64,000 bases of DNA from Symbiodinium natans (GCA_905221605.1 CAJNDS010002485.1:208001-272000); one strand, 5' to 3'. Positions 43,425 through 52,126 are shown, numbered from the stretch's first letter. Notes: generated from the letters alone by a model not told the origin. Numbers and translations: made by a program.

Positions 43425-44383
43425 CAAAATACAGTAGTCCTTTGTAAATTAACACCCCAGAAAAGGTGTCCCTACTTTCCAAGACACCCAAAAAGAACAA
43501 GATGCCCAAGAGGGGCTGGGAGACTACTGCTATAAAGGGGGTTCCTTAAGCTCTTGTAAACCCTAAACCCCATCGCCCAGTGTCAGGGACCCCATGCCCC
43601 TACAACCCCTGAACCCTAACCCTAAACCCTAAACCCTAAGCCCTAAGCCCTAAACCCTAAACCCTAAACCCTAAACCCTAAACCCCAAACCCTAAACCCT
43701 AAACCCTTAGCCCTATACTGTCCCTCCCTCCGCTAAGTCTGTTTGGGCGTGGCTGTTCATCTTCCATGCGCCGTGCGACCGCCGGCTTCATTCTCGCCAT
43801 CTGCGCAGGGTTTAGGGTTTAGGGTTTAGGGTTGAGGCGGTTTAGGGTTTAGGGTTTCGGGGGGAACTAAGTCCTTGCGTTTACCGGGTTAAGGAACCCA
43901 AGCCGCTGCACAGGGGTTCAGAGCTGAGAGTGCGTACTATCGGGTAAAAGGCTAAAGGCCCTCAACCTGAAGGTCTTACGCCTACAGGTTTAGGGTTTAG
44001 GGTTTAGGCTGTAGGGTTTAGGGTTTAGGTTGAAAGCCAACCTTTTTTGAAATTTACGGCTTTGAAAACCTCAACTTTAAACATGCTGACCCTTCAAGGG
44101 AAACCCCAATTGATGAATTTTACATGCCAGCCCGAGGTCTGTTGGAGGAGGTTCAGAAACCGTTTAAAATCCATAAAATAACAAGCTAAAGGTTGAAAGC
44201 CTAAAGGTGTAAAACTCGAAACGAAAAAATGCTGACCATTTGAAAGCACAGGTGATTGTAAAATTACAGAACTTAACATCTCACACTTCATTAAAATTTG
44301 AAAACGCTTGCCCTTCAACAGCAAACTTAGTTTTTGGAGTTTCTCAATGCTGGGCCGGGATCTGCGCTTTCTTTAAAAAAAGC

Positions 44384-45560
44384 GATGGACAAAACTTGGT
44401 GCGATCTACGCGCTGCTTTTGGTTCTCCTACAACAAGGAATGTGCGCTTCTTGCCGCGGTGGAGGTATGTCGATGGCGTTTTGAGGACTGTGAGCACAAA
44501 TGAAGGCAAAAGTAATAAAACTGGCAAGCGCAGTGAAGTTGAGACTTCGCATGGGAAAGGCCAAAAGTGGGCATGCCTGGAAAAGCGCGGCAGTCGTGGG
44601 TTAAGAGGCATATTTCACACTTCGCGTTTTAACTGCAGAACGTAGGTGACAAGAGAACTTCCGCAAAAAGACACGAACTAATCGGCCTGCGCGGGGCTTC
44701 GTAGCATTGCGAAAACTCCCGATGCTCAGGGCTTTGGCCCTGCACTTCATGTTTTCAAGGGTGGTTGCCTTCAGAGACGACCGCGGCTGGAATGTGTCCG
44801 TTTACATGGGTGTTTGCGCGTCAAGAGGCGAAAGAAAACCCTAAACCCTAAACCTCTTTTCCACGATGTCCTCTTCGTGGCGGGGGGGGGGCGGTCGGTC
44901 GGAGGGCGAGTTGAGGGGGGGGGGGGGGGGGGGGGGGGGGCGGTTTCGGATGTCTGTGCTACTAAGCTTTTTGGGTTTAGGATGCTTGGGCTAGCAAACT
45001 TCCTGGGTTTAGGATGACCCCAAACCCTACAAAACCCCAAAGCACAGCCCCCCTGGACTTCCAAACCGGGCAGCAAGAAGCGGCACCTCAGGTGGTGTAG
45101 AAGTTGGGCATGCAAACCCGCCCCTTGACCCCCACCCTAAACCCCAAACCCTAAACCCGGCAGCAACCCTAAGAGAAGCACACTGGTCAACAGCAACGAG
45201 CGTGTATATAGATGGCACCAAGTCTGTTCCATGCCCCTGAAGGGTTCCTTAAAAACGACCCAATATTCGTATGATGGTACGATTTAGGGGTTCTACTTTT
45301 TGGATCCTCCCAGGAGTCTGGGCAAGGATGGACGAAACTTGGGGCGATTTTCGCGCTGCTTATCTAAAGAAGGGGGCGCGTAATTAGATGGCAAAAGTTC
45401 TTGGCCAGCTTGCTTGCTCTCTCCAAAAAAACGCCGGACAAAACTTGGTGGGATCTGCGCACTGCTTTTCGTTAAAACAACACGTTGCCCGTAGATAACA
45501 ACAGATTTGTTGTCCAGCTTGTTTTCTCACAAAAACGATGGACAGCAGATCGCACCGAAC
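44384..45560. repeat. Dispersed/tandem repeat GATGGACAAAACTTGG(T)G.GATCT.CGCGCTGCTTTT
   Basis: Copies of a roughly 40-bp core start near 44384, 45326, 45433 and 45537. The last three form a tandem array with a period of about 105 bp, and each is preceded by a (C/A)AAAAA run. Between the first copy and the array lie a G26 homopolymer (44915-44940), an ITS stretch and MITE-D copy 3. No domain is recognisable in the overlapping open frames. Confidence 0.65.
45215..45320. repeat. MITE-D copy 3
   Basis: Core 'CCCCTGAAGGGTTCCTTAAA' then ACGACCCAATA, and right end 'GGGGTTCTACTTTTTGGATC' + CTCCCAGGAGTC, identical to copy 2. The left terminal repeat is degraded. Confidence 0.7.
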
Positions 45561-46836
45561 GAGTCCATCAAAGCGTGTTGATGCTTATATGATCTGCTTC
45601 TACTTGTTTTACCCACTCGCAGAGGAGCACTTATGCGGTAGCCATGGCCCCCAAGGCCTTCCGGACACAAACAGGGTTTAGTGCTGAAGGGTTTAGGATT
45701 TGGGGTTTAGGGTTTAGGGATGTTCAGGGTTTAGGGTTTAGGCTTAATTTAGGGTTTAGGAACTTAGGATGTCGGAAAACTCAAAAGAACCGCGATGTTG
45801 AACCCTGGCCTTTGCGAGGACCTTTCCCCCGCATGCACCCTGCATCTTTCTAGTCCTCACTAAAGGGTCTGAAACGAAGCCGTATACCCCTGCTGTGCAA
45901 AGAAATGAGCGAGCAAGCTCCCGATCCCCCAAAACCCTACTAAACCCCAAAAGCCAAACCCCTAAACCCTCGGCGGGGTGAGGGCTCAGTGTGAGTTCTT
46001 GATTACCACATCCTGGTCTGCAGACGATGGTCCCCAACGTTAAAAATCCTCCCGGAGGTCAACAACCGATCTTGGGCCCGCAACACTTTTTCCTTAGGCA
46101 CATACCTGAACCCCCTAAACCCTAAACCCTAAGCCCTAAATATCACACTAAACCCTAAACCCTAAACCCTAAACCCTACCCTAAACCCTAAACCCTAAAC
46201 CCTAAACCCTAAACCCTAAACCCTAAACCCTAAACCCTAAACCCTTCAAAGTTCATTCTAGGACCTCTTGAGTGGACGTCCTTGCCTGTACCGTAGGGGC
46301 CAGGGGCGCGGAAGCGGCGGAACCAACGCCAGAAGGGACGGACCGGCCTGTTCCGTCGAAACCTGCCACCAGATTCGGGCCTAGGGGGCCAGGAACAACA
46401 CAAGGGTGGGCTATCCTCCTCCTTAATTCATGCCTACGACTATGCCTGTGCTATTGGTGTTCCACAAAAGCAAGGGCCCAGGATCCCCCAGCATTTGAAA
46501 GCACAGAACGCTTGAAGCGGGCTTCGGGTTTAAATTCGAGGCGGGCGGAAGGGGTGGGGGGGAGGGGTAAGGTTTTTAGGGCTTTTGAGCTGTTTGGGGC
46601 ATTTTTGGCAATGTTCCAACTTCTTAAGCAGCCCGCAACGAAAGGTTTTGGGGTGGTTAAAGGTAGGGTTTCAGATTGGGGGAGCTTCCGGCTGGGCCTC
46701 AGGATGGCTTAGGACTAAGGGTTTAGGGTTTAGGGTTTAGGGCTTAGGGTTTAGGGTTTAGGGTTTAGGGTAACTACTGGCATGGGCCCTGTGGCTGACG
46801 GGGTAGTTTATAGATGTGCCTATAGGGCCCATGGGC
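45561..46836. other. Gene-less region with ITS; downstream flank of the mucin-like gene
   Basis: ITS occur at 45675-45760, 46105-46250 (about 17 C-strand units) and 46722-46770. 46260-46715 is ITS-free with a 146-codon plus-strand frame that has no recognisable domain. Poly(A) or 3' signals of the minus-strand gene cannot be identified. Confidence 0.45.
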
Positions 46837-48384
46837 TTAGGCTGCCACCCCAAGGGTATGCTGGTGCCTAACTGAAAACTGCCCCTCACAAAAAGCACTG
46901 CCATGAGATGCCAGCCTTCGAAAGTAATAGCTTCCATTCCGTGACGTGGTGGTCCCGTCTGGAGTGGTTGTGGATCCAACGGTCGTGGTGGAGGGATCTG
47001 GAGCTGTTGTGGGTCCATCTGGAGTGGTTGTGGATCCAACGGTCGTGGTCCCATCTGCTGTGGTTGTGGATCCAACGGTCGTGGTCCCATCTGCTGTGGT
47101 TGTGGATCCAACGGTCGTGGTCCCATCTGCTGTGGTTGTGGATCCAACAGTCGTGGTCCCATCTGCTGTGGTTGTGGATCCAACAGTCGTGGTCGTCACA
47201 ACCGGAGTTGTTGTGGTCCCAGCAGTCGTGCTCGCATCTGTAGTTGTTGTGGGTCCAGCGGTCGTGCTGGAGGGATCTGGAGCTGTTGTGGGTCCATCTG
47301 GAGTGGTTGTGGGTCCAGCGGTCGTGGTCACAACCGGAGTTGTTGTGGTCCCAGCAGTCGTGCTCGCATCTGTAGTTGTTGTGGGTCCAGCGGTCGTGCT
47401 GGAGGGATCTGGAGCTGTTGTGGGTCCATCTGGAGTGGTTGTGGGTCCAGCGGTCGTGGTCACAACCGGAGTTGTTGTGGTCCCAGCAGTCGTACTCGCA
47501 TCTGTAGTTGTTGTGGGTCCAGCGGTCGTGCTGGAGGGATCTGGAGCTGTTGTGGGTCCATCTGGAGTGGTTGTGGGTCCAGCGGTCGTGGTCACAACCG
47601 GAGTTGTTGTGGTCCCAGCAGTCGTACTCGCATCTGTAGTTGTTGTGGGTCCAACGGTCGTGCTGGAGGGATCTGGAGCTGTTGTGGGTCCATCTGGAGT
47701 GGTTGTGGGTCCAGCGGTCGTGGTCACAACCGGAGTTGTTGTGGTCCCAGCAGTCGTGCTCGCATCTGTAGTTGTTGTGGGTCCAGCGGTCGTGCTGGAG
47801 GGATCTGGAGCTGTTGTGGGTCCATCTGGAGTGGTTGTGGGTCCAGCGGTCGTGGTCACAACCGGAGTTGTTGTGGTCCCAGCAGTCGTGCTCGCATCTG
47901 TAGTTGTTGTGGGTCCAGCCGTCGTGCTGGAGGGATCTGGAGCTGTTGTGGGTCCATCTGGAGTTGTTGTGGGTCCAGCGGTCGTGATTGGTCCAGCGGT
48001 GGTTGTGGGGGTTGTGGAGCAGCACCCCCACAAAAGGGCAAAATGACTCACAGCAGCGATATCCCCACCCACTTCCAAAAGAGTAACACCCTGGCCACCC
48101 GCATTGCTGCTACCCCCGCCACTATTCGAGCCACCCCCGCCACTGTTCGAGCCGCCCCCGCCACCACCGCCACCGGTTTCGCTGGTACTGACGAAGCAGA
48201 ACGGTGTGCCCTCCACCCAATCCTCACAAATGATCTGATCTGTGTTGTTGGTTCCAGTGTTGTCTGGGTTCCAGCAGCTCTGGATTGGGTCACCGGCGCT
48301 GTAGCAGGTGCTTCCCGGTCCTCCCTTGTTGCCTGAGCGCAGCATCGAGCTTACAGTCGGGGCAGTCTGGGGTGGTACATGCAC
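46837..48384 (-). CDS. Secreted Thr-rich mucin-like protein, main exon
   Basis: A 515-codon minus-strand frame. Residues 1-80 are Cys-rich (GSTCYSAGDPIQSCW, QIICEDWVEGTPFCF). A Gly/Ser linker (GGGGGGGGSNS...) follows, then about 330 residues of Thr/Pro/Ser repeats. Six 44-residue units contain PTTTPDGPTTAPDPSSTTAG and DASTTAGTTTTPVV; after them come 12-residue TTTVGSTTTADG units. Such Thr/Pro-rich domains are typical O-glycosylated mucin-like or cell-wall proteins; the Cys-rich head suggests a secreted binding module. I see no signal peptide, GPI signal or membrane segment in this exon, and the last 38 residues after the repeats may not be the true end. Upstream exon-like pieces lie at 48527-49018. 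The start ATG is uncertain: the Cys-rich reading continues upstream in another phase (see the 22-nt segment at 48333-48354). Confidence 0.7.
   Translation of the reverse strand: MHVPPQTAPTVSSMLRSGNKGGPGSTCYSAGDPIQSCWNPDNTGTNNTDQIICEDWVEGTPFCFVSTSETGGGGGGGGSNSGGGGSNSGGGSSNAGGQGVTLLEVGGDIAAVSHFALLWGCCSTTPTTTAGPITTAGPTTTPDGPTTAPDPSSTTAGPTTTTDASTTAGTTTTPVVTTTAGPTTTPDGPTTAPDPSSTTAGPTTTTDASTTAGTTTTPVVTTTAGPTTTPDGPTTAPDPSSTTVGPTTTTDASTTAGTTTTPVVTTTAGPTTTPDGPTTAPDPSSTTAGPTTTTDASTTAGTTTTPVVTTTAGPTTTPDGPTTAPDPSSTTAGPTTTTDASTTAGTTTTPVVTTTAGPTTTPDGPTTAPDPSSTTAGPTTTTDASTTAGTTTTPVVTTTTVGSTTTADGTTTVGSTTTADGTTTVGSTTTADGTTTVGSTTTADGTTTVGSTTTPDGPTTAPDPSTTTVGSTTTPDGTTTSRNGSYYFRRLASHGSAFCEGQFSVRHQHTLGVAA
46972..47198 (-). 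repeat. 36-bp coding minisatellite (12-residue unit)
   Basis: GGATCCAAC recurs at 47032, 47068, 47104, 47140 and 47176, an exact 36-bp period encoding TTTVGSTTTADG on the minus strand. A longer-period copy is at 46972. Confidence 0.95.
47199..47990 (-). repeat. 132-bp coding minisatellite (44-residue unit)
   Basis: CAACCGGAGTTGTTGTGGTC recurs at 47199, 47331, 47463, 47595, 47727 and 47859, an exact 132-bp period over six copies with only a few substitutions (for example GTACTC/GTGCTC). The near identity implies recent homogenisation, and length variants are likely among strains. Confidence 0.97.
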
Positions 48385-48396
48385 CCCGAAGCAACA

Positions 48397-48520
48397 AACC
48401 CTAAACCCTAAACCCTAAACCCCTAAAACCCTAAAACCCTAAAATCCTGAAACCCTGAAACCCAAAAAACCCAGAAACCCTAAACCCTAAACCCTAAACC
48501 CTAAACCCTAAACCCTAAAT
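48397..48520 (-). repeat. ITS tract between two exon-like pieces of the mucin-like gene
   Basis: About 16 C-strand units with CCCTAAAA/CCCTGAAA variants. On the sense (minus) strand it reads TTTAGGG, supplying many TTTAG acceptor-like trinucleotides. It is bordered by imperfect direct repeats (ATGC..CCC..AAGCAACA) at 48379-48396 and 48519-48533. Confidence 0.9.
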
Positions 48521-48526
48521 GCCCAA

Positions 48527-48648
48527 AGCAACATTGCAGCCCGGGGTGCAGACCGTGATGGGGCACACGCCATCCGGGACGTCGAGGCACACCGTCCGGT
48601 TGTTGGGCGGGTAGTCGGTCTTGCCAGTGACACCGGTGACGTTTGCTC
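48527..48648 (-). CDS. Cys-rich exon-like piece upstream of the mucin-like exon
   Basis: On the minus strand an open, non-repetitive stretch begins after an AAAG acceptor-like site and encodes NVTGVTGKTDYPPNN.RTVCLDVPDG and VCPITVCTPGCNVALG. It has two N-glycosylation sequons (NVT, NRT) and four spaced Cys, as in a secreted protein. It ends in TTTGG followed by GCATTTAGG, a possible GC-type donor of the kind known in dinoflagellates. A simple join to the mucin exon does not keep the frame, so the exact boundary is unresolved. It probably belongs to the same gene because strand, Cys richness and position agree. Confidence 0.55.
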
Positions 48649-48792
48649 CTTTAGGGTTTCGGGTTTAAGGTTCTCAGGGCAGGAATTAAGTTTCACAGCT
48701 TGGGCCCGTCAGGTTGCAAGGCCAGGCAAAGAAACCGAAGCTTCAACGGTGAATCCTCAACGACGTCGAGCTAAAAACCTTATGGGTCAGCC

Positions 48793-49018
48793 TCAAAGGG
48801 CTCGAAACCCTTGAAACGCAATCTGCCAGAGGGAGAGGCCTGAGGTGCATGGGTTGGTGCCACCGTTGAACCAACAGCTGTCAGGCATAGCTCCACTTGA
48901 GAAGTCAGGGCAGTCTGCGGACGTCGATTTGCACCTGCGATTCCAGAGATTCCGTAAGGCCAACATTCAAGCACAGGGCCATTGGGCATGCAAATGATGT
49001 GGGTGCACAGGTCGCAAC
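48793..49018 (-). CDS. Cys-rich exon-like piece(s), 5' part of the mucin-like gene
   Basis: Minus-strand coding-like sequence in two phases. 49018-48935 gives CCDLCTHIICMPNGPVLECW and PYGISGIA. 48914-48793 gives DCPDFSSGAMPDSCWFNGG and TNPCTSG before a stop. Dropping the 20 nt at 48915-48934 (GTGCAA...CCGCAG) joins them in frame. The DCPD motif following CAG|AC recurs at the head of the mucin exon (CAG|ACTGCCCCGACT), suggesting repeated modules. The upstream boundary lies in degenerate ITS sequence near 49020. Confidence 0.5.
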
Positions 49019-49055
49019 ATGAAACCCTCAACCCGGAACCCTCCACCCTCAACCC

Positions 49056-49278
49056 TACTTGGCGGTCCATAAGCCACTTAAGTGCCCCAATATGTTTATA
49101 AGTACAGATATCAGTACAGTTTTACTTGGATAATCACTACAAGGAGGGGCCCCCTAGTTATAAGTAGAGTTATAAGAGCCCTAAATTGGGTTATAAGGAT
49201 CCTAAATTAGGTTATAAGTCCCTTAACTGCAGTTAGTATAGTAAGGGGGCCCCTCCTTGTACCATGAACCTCCAAGTA
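49056..49278. repeat. MITE-A copy 4, host of a nested MITE-B
   Basis: Ends TACTTGGCGGTCCATAAG and CCATGAACCTCCAAGTA are flanked by TA. The interior keeps 'CCACTTAAGTGCCCC' and 'GTACAGTTTTACTTGG'. Near its right end it is interrupted by MITE-B (49138-49261). Confidence 0.8.
49138..49261. mobile_element. MITE-B copy 2 inserted in MITE-A
   Basis: Inverted ends TACAAGGAGGGGCCCCC and GGGGGCCCCTCCTTGTA are perfect over 17 bp. The core matches the 2.1-kb copy in reverse. Removing it with one TA restores MITE-A's usual '...TAAT.A(G)TACCATGAACC' right end. Confidence 0.85.
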
Positions 49279-49474
49279 CTCCAGGGCGGCCAAGGCGCGA
49301 GCTGTTAACGTCCGTGAACCAATTATCCGGGCAAACGAAGACCGGTGGAAGAGGGCTCTCCTCAGAGGTGGGCAAAGCAAGCATTCTTTAAGCATACACG
49401 AATTAGGGTATTAGAGTATTAGGGTTTAGGATTTATATAGGGTTAGGGTTTAGGGAAGTCTGCAGGCGCGGAGA
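49279..49474. other. Short non-repetitive block
   Basis: Mostly ITS-free, ending in a short G-strand ITS at 49405-49455. No gene seen. Confidence 0.5.
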
Positions 49475-49995
49475 GAGAAAGAGAGAACGAGAGAAAGAGA
49501 GAAAGAGAGAAAGAGAGAAAGAGAGACAGAGAGACAGAGAGACAGAGAGACACAGAGACAGAGAGACAGAGAGACAGAGAGACAGAGAGACAGAGCGACA
49601 GAGAGACAGAGAGACAGAGAGACAGAGAGACAGAGAGACAGAGAGACAGAGAGACAGAGAGACAGAGAGACAGAGAGACAGAGAGACAGAGAGACAGAGA
49701 GACAGAGAGACAGAGAGACAGAGAGACAGAGAGACAGAGAGGCAGAGAGACAGAGAGACAGAGAGACAGAGAGACAGAGAGACAGAGAGACAGAGAGACA
49801 GAGAGACAGAGAGACAGAGAGACAGAGAGACAGAGAGACACAGAGAGACAGAGAGAGACAGAGAGAGACAGAGAGAGACAGAGAGAGACAGAGAGAGACA
49901 GAGAGAGACAGAGAGAGACAGAGAGAGAAAGAGAAAGATAGAAACAGAGAGAGAAAGAGAAAGAGGGACAGAGAGAGAAAGAGAAAGAGGGACAG
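49475..49995 (+). repeat. GACAGAGA microsatellite (about 520 bp)
   Basis: A long octamer array, GACAGAGA, passing into a decamer GACAGAGAGA at 49850-49925 and GAAAGAGA at both edges. Both strands read open (SLCLSVSL) because 8 bp repeats cycle through all phases without stops; this is not a gene. Confidence 0.98.
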
Positions 49996-50244
49996 AGATA
50001 ACGAGAGAAAACATGATGTTTATATATATATATATATACATATGTATACATGTAGCTGATCCTAAGCTTCTATATGAGCATTCATGAACACAAACTTGAA
50101 CACTTCATGTATTTTACAGACTTCTGTGGTGTGGTGATGACATATTTCCGAGCTTTCTGGCCTGATCATGATGTCACGCACGTTGCAATGAGGATTCGTC
50201 TTTCACACAGCATTCTGATCCTGCTGCCCTAGTCATGATCTCTT

Positions 50245-50415
50245 CTGGCTATGAAACGCAGCATTTCTGGCTGTTCGCCGGCTCAACATGCTGAGACACG
50301 CAGCATTACTGGCCGTTCGCAAGCTCTGCTGAAAAATACAGCTGCGTGTTCCAAGGCTCCAAATGCTGTCAAGGACAGCATTTCTAGCTGTTCGGCCCCA
50401 CATGCTGCAAATTCC
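50245..50415 (+). repeat. About 45-bp tandem repeat, second locus
   Basis: Units such as CGCAGCATTTCTGGCTGTTC + GCCGGCTC and ACGCAGCATTACTGGCCGTT + CGCAAGCTC match the array at 40.9-41.1 kb in the core GCAGCATTTCTG. Confidence 0.7.
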
Positions 50416-50558
50416 TGCCTGCTTCAAGCTGGGGGCGGGGGGTGGGGCAACCCCCCCGCTCCCATTTGCACACACGATGCTTGCCTGACGGGGTTTGGAC
50501 TCCCCCTCCCCTCGCTGTTCGTAATGGAGTGTTTTAAGGGCCCCAGTGCATGCCCTTG

Positions 50559-50596
<38 letters not shown>

Positions 50597-50935
50597 AGGG
50601 GCGGAGAGGGGGGGAAGCAAGGCTGGCGGGCTTGGGCATGCACTGGAGCCCTTGAAACACTCCATTACAGCAACCGTTGCGAGGCTTAAAACTAAGTCCG
50701 AGCGTGGGGTGGGCGGTGTGGGGGGGGGGTGGGGGTTGGGGGGGGGGGGGGGGGGGGGGTGGGGGAGGACAATCCACCGTGGTGCACCCCAAATGGCAAA
50801 CGGGGTTGGGATTCATAAGGGTTTTGCAGCAAGCATTGGGCGGCTTAGAACCAGGTCCTTAAACAAGCCCCCCCTCTCCGTTTGCAAACACTATGCTTGC
50901 ATGATGGGGTCAGGCCTAGTCGCGCTAGATCCCCC
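50416..50935. repeat. G/C-run satellite, second locus, with a large inverted repeat
   Basis: CATTTGCA(A)ACAC.ATGCTTGC units (50462, 50879) match the 41.9-42.2 kb array. A 35-bp inverted repeat (50521-50555 and 50634-50668, 2 mismatches) encloses C34 (50562-50595) and a G-rich stretch. G-runs also fill 50718-50764. Open frames across it are poly-Pro/poly-Gly artefacts. Confidence 0.85.
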
Positions 50936-51776
50936 CACCCCATTTTCGAGGGTCGTAGGGGGGTGGGAAAGTCGAAAACGGCTGCGGTCGCACTACGACA
51001 CAAGACCAGCCCAACCACGAGTTAGAACAGAAATACAACGCAACCTGCACTTTGCCCCCACGACCCTGGCCCTGTGAGCAAGGTTGCTGCAACACAAAAT
51101 CAATTGTTAGCACTGATTCACGCAGCACACACGTAAAAACGTCGCAAGTGCGCTCAGATCTCACGCAGATGCACGCACGCGTGCACCTCGATCAAAAAAC
51201 ATTTGGGGGCATCAGAATGTCAATAAAAATTAAATGATTCAATGAGAGATGTTAATTCACTTAACATCTTTCCTTGCCATAAATTGTGTAAAAGCACCTA
51301 AATGATTCAAAAAAAACGGGGGTAAATCATTCTTGTAGGGGCTCCATAGTTTCAATATGTTAAGGACTTTGATTCCCTGGACCTGGAGCCCCCTGGGCTT
51401 AGGGTTTAGGGTTTAGGGTTTAGGGTTTAGGGTTTAGGGTTTAGGCCAAGCCCCCCATTGATATTTAAATGGAGGGGGTGTATTTAGATTGTTTGAATTT
51501 GTCTCTTTAGGGCTTCACAAGTGTAATACTTTTGAAAGGGCGGGGGGTGAACAATTGAAAATGTTCTTTGGGGCTTCAGAATTTCAATAGGTCAAGCAAC
51601 TTAAACCCTTGAAATTCAAATTGTCTAAATTCTGGCAAGGGTTAAATAGACCCTAAAGGGCTCTCGCTCATATATATATATATATATATATGCATATATA
51701 GATATATGTATATACAAGCAAGGAGAGGGTTTCGAGCTCTGGCAGTATAATCATTGGAACTACTGCGTATGGCTCC
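50936..51776. other. Gene-less DNA left of the LTR element
   Basis: Mostly non-repetitive, with a six-to-seven-unit G-strand ITS at 51399-51445 and a TA microsatellite at 51668-51715. No gene recognised. Confidence 0.55.
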
Positions 51777-51842
51777 CTAAACCCTAAACCCTAAACCCTA
51801 AACCCTAAACCCTAAACCCTAAACCCTAAACCCTAAACCCTA
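51777..51842 (-). repeat. ITS tract that was the LTR element's target
   Basis: Nine to ten perfect CCCTAAA units ending CCCTA, directly followed by the 5' LTR. The tract resumes after the 3' LTR at 55334 (CCCTAACCCCTAAACCC...). Confidence 0.95.
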
Positions 51843-52111
51843 TGCGGAGGTTGCCTTTTACAGGTTTGAAAGGGTAAAACACCCATGTACATTGTGGCTC
51901 AAGAATGGCCACTAACAACGGCTGTTCAAAGCGAGAAGCAGTGCCCTGGGGTTTGGGGTTGGGGTTGGTGTCTGGTTACCTTGGTAAGGATATCCCCCTC
52001 CCTCTTTCGGGTGCTCTTGTTTGGATCTGTGTTGTGTTCTTCGGTTCAGGGAGTTCATTTAGGCAGCCAAGGGTTGAGATTCTTCTTTTTCCCCTTTCGG
52101 TTGCCCCCGTA
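51843..52111 (+). repeat. 5' LTR (269 bp)
   Basis: Starts TGCGGAGGTTGCCTTTTACA and ends GGTTGCCCCCGTA. It matches the 3' LTR without indels. It contains the spliced-leader-like segment at 51883-51903. Confidence 0.95.
51883..51903 (+). other. Spliced-leader-like segment in the LTR
   Basis: The 14-mer CATTGTGGCTCAAG matches the 3' part of the dinoflagellate spliced leader (CATTTTGGCTCAAG) at 13 of 14 positions; over 21 nt I count about 16 matches. The 3' LTR copy (55105-55125) has CATGGTGGCTCAAG. Spliced-leader relics are known in dinoflagellate retrogenes. Here it may be a fossil of reverse transcription of a trans-spliced transcript, or chance. Confidence 0.4.
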
Positions 52112-52126
52112 GGTTATGAGCCCAAA
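52112..52126 (+). promoter_or_regulatory. Primer binding site, half-tRNA(iMet) type
   Basis: GGTTATGAGCCC follows the LTR end immediately. Its complement GGGCTCATAACC equals the anticodon stem-loop strand of initiator tRNA-Met (as in yeast). Priming by a cleaved initiator tRNA is diagnostic for copia/Ty5-like elements. Confidence 0.85.

Larger units (their letters stand above)
42741..44380. other. Gene-less ITS mosaic
   Basis: Contains MITE-F copy 3, MITE-G copy 3 and ITS at 43345-43424 (G-strand), 43615-43715 (C-strand), 43808-43860 and 43988-44030. 44035-44330 is ITS-free with no recognised gene. Confidence 0.55.

Noticed and set aside
46946-48046. Plus-strand 366-codon frame rich in Val/Gly (VVVGPAVV)
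   Set aside because: It is the antisense shadow of the Thr-rich minus-strand repeats; the flanking Cys-rich coding signal is on the minus strand only.
49433-50051. Two 202-codon Ser/Leu/Cys frames on the minus strand
   Set aside because: Read-through of the GACAGAGA octamer microsatellite; every phase is open and the peptide is purely periodic.
50233-51077. Poly-Pro / poly-Gly frames of up to 175 codons
   Set aside because: They cross C- and G-homopolymers of uncertain length, so the frame is not reliable, and nothing outside the runs is recognisable.
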